From NCBI RefSeq assembly GCF_002875705.1, contig NZ_MCZZ01000150.1:52730-116729 (forward strand): a stretch of 64,000 nt of DNA, written 5' to 3'. The position numbers were made by a program, and so were the translations under genes. A model generated the notes under the pieces. It had not been told where the DNA came from and did not search any database. It worked only from the letters and a program-made list of their open reading frames with translations. Source of the DNA: Vibrio sp. 10N.261.45.E2 (lineage in GTDB: Bacteria > Pseudomonadota > Gammaproteobacteria > Enterobacterales > Vibrionaceae). Each line of letters opens with the position of its first letter. Position 1 is the first letter of the stretch. This document shows positions 63,185-64,000 of the stretch, piece after piece.

Positions 63185-63928
63185 ATGAAGATGACCGAAA
63201 AGAAACAAGGTAGAAGAAGTGCAAAAGACGCTGAAGAAACGCGTTTTTTGATCATGAGCGTTGCCGCGGAGATGTTCTGTGACTCAGGTTACGATCGTGT
63301 ATCACTACGAAACATCAGTGAAAGAGCAGGCGTATCACATAGCCTTATCCGCCACCATTTTGGTAGCAAAGAGAAAATCTGGCATGCTATAAGTGATTGT
63401 TTACACGATTATTTTCAATCTTACATCAGTAAGATAATGGAAGAGCTTCCAAAAGACGTTGCACCAAATATCGCTATCTACCTGTTTAGCATGCGCCTGT
63501 TCACCAACATGATTCACTCACGCAGGCCAATGCAGCTTATTTCAGACTCTGTCCGCCAAGAAGACAACCTTGTCGATTACTTCATCGACAAGGTCGGGGA
63601 TGTTGAAAAAGAGATAAACGAACTGGCTGCTGAGTACAACGCCCACAATCCGGACAAAATGATCAACATTTACGAAGTTAAATGGCAAATGATCTTATAT
63701 GCAAACGGCGCTGTATGCCTCACTCCCTTCATGGAAAGCACTTGGAATGAAGGCGATATGGTCACCTCTCCCGAAGAGGCCCTACTAAAGCATTGGCAAC
63801 TATTCAACACACAGATGGTCAGCAAGTTCAATATAGATGACGAATGGGTTCTTAATCCAACCTCTATTGAAGAGCTGATTTATGAAGTGCCATGTGAATG
63901 GAAATGTAACCAGGAACATAAAGCTTAA
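63185..63928 (+). CDS. TetR-family regulator of the RND efflux operon
   Basis: A 247-aa regulator. The N-terminal TetR helix-turn-helix (about 15-65: VSLRNISERAGVSHSLIRHHFGSKEKIW) is followed by a ligand domain that is longer than average. It is divergent from the pump operon with paired inverted repeats in between, so it probably represses both. The ATG at 63185 or 63191 may start it; both leave the domain intact. Confidence 0.9.
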   Translation: MKMTEKKQGRRSAKDAEETRFLIMSVAAEMFCDSGYDRVSLRNISERAGVSHSLIRHHFGSKEKIWHAISDCLHDYFQSYISKIMEELPKDVAPNIAIYLFSMRLFTNMIHSRRPMQLISDSVRQEDNLVDYFIDKVGDVEKEINELAAEYNAHNPDKMINIYEVKWQMILYANGAVCLTPFMESTWNEGDMVTSPEEALLKHWQLFNTQMVSKFNIDDEWVLNPTSIEELIYEVPCEWKCNQEHKA

Positions 63929-63965
63929 TAGAGTTCATGACCCATTTTGAACTTGCTTGATACAA

Positions 63966-64000
63966 AAACGCGCCGTTACAGGAATAACTGTAACGGCGCG
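63966..64000 (+). terminator. Terminator of the tetR gene, cut by the window edge
   Basis: A 12-bp perfect stem (CGCGCCGTTACA / TGTAACGGCGCG) with an 8-base loop; the T tract, if any, lies outside the window. Confidence 0.75.

Noticed and set aside
1..64000. Mobile elements, integron attC sites, CRISPR arrays, tRNA and rRNA genes
   Set aside because: None were recognised by eye on either strand; weak or degenerate elements could still be missed without a model-based search.

Overview
The window reads as a chromosome segment of a marine Vibrio, most likely of the Splendidus clade. It has moderate GC and dense coding. It carries several Vibrio-type loci: FabV enoyl-ACP reductase, a FadL porin paired with a VolA-like lysophospholipase, a two-adaptor (VexIJK-like) RND efflux operon and a DUF3389-like small protein. 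I see no rRNA, tRNA, CRISPR, prophage or insertion sequence. The species and replicon assignment is inference from gene content.

Layout. 1-8250: an ABC ATPase cut by the window edge (ybbA-like) overlapping tesA, then fabV, a GAF/degenerate-GGDEF/EAL protein, an ABC-class ATPase and a stand-alone PBP2. 8448-17002: DnaJ-related protein, 2OG-Fe(II) oxygenase, YjdF-like membrane protein, zinc-ribbon protein, an SgrR-like regulator with an EamA exporter, DUF3389-like protein, hot-dog thioesterase, M48 lipoprotein protease and M50 membrane protease. 17360-21863: fadL-volA behind a FadR-like box, then a PhnA-domain protein. 21946-26111 (all minus): a POTRA-less Omp85-type barrel with an attenuator-like hairpin in its leader, a LysR regulator, a small secreted protein and a patatin lipoprotein. 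26304-30800 (minus): pdxY, aspD and aspT, an aspartate-to-alanine proton-motive module next to a pyridoxal kinase. 31272-33726: DUF1656/HlyD/FUSC efflux trio. 34049-39587: an outer-membrane protein, a carboxylesterase-like lipoprotein whose catalytic Ser and His are both replaced, and a phospholipase-D-like lipoprotein. 39724-43923: Asp/Glu racemase, TamA-like protein and DEAD-box helicase. 44314-48170: DUF1127-like small protein, Alx/TerC behind a yybP-ykoY (Mn2+) riboswitch, a 31-residue membrane peptide behind a sigma54-like promoter, and a cytoplasmic-type 5'-nucleotidase. 48410-57666: OLD-type nuclease, DUF1097 protein, LysR divergent from a FocA-CBS fusion, cytochrome b561-YceI operon, DUF2164 protein, an unknown protein and a stand-alone EAL protein. 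57835-63928: RND pump with two lipoprotein adaptors and a divergent TetR regulator.

How the parts fit. Three themes stand out. (1) Lipid and envelope work: tesA, fabV, fadL-volA, patatin, the PLD-like protein, Omp85 and TamA-like proteins. A near-palindromic 17-bp motif (core GGACGYTATCC) lies upstream of four of the envelope genes and could mark a shared regulon. (2) Aspartate metabolism: AspT/AspD, a PLP-supplying kinase and an aspartate/glutamate racemase. Related GATGGATC-centred sites lie upstream of both aspT and the racemase. (3) Efflux and signalling: the RND and FUSC pumps and two EAL-type c-di-GMP phosphodiesterase candidates. All sites were found by eye and none has been tested by a genome-wide scan.
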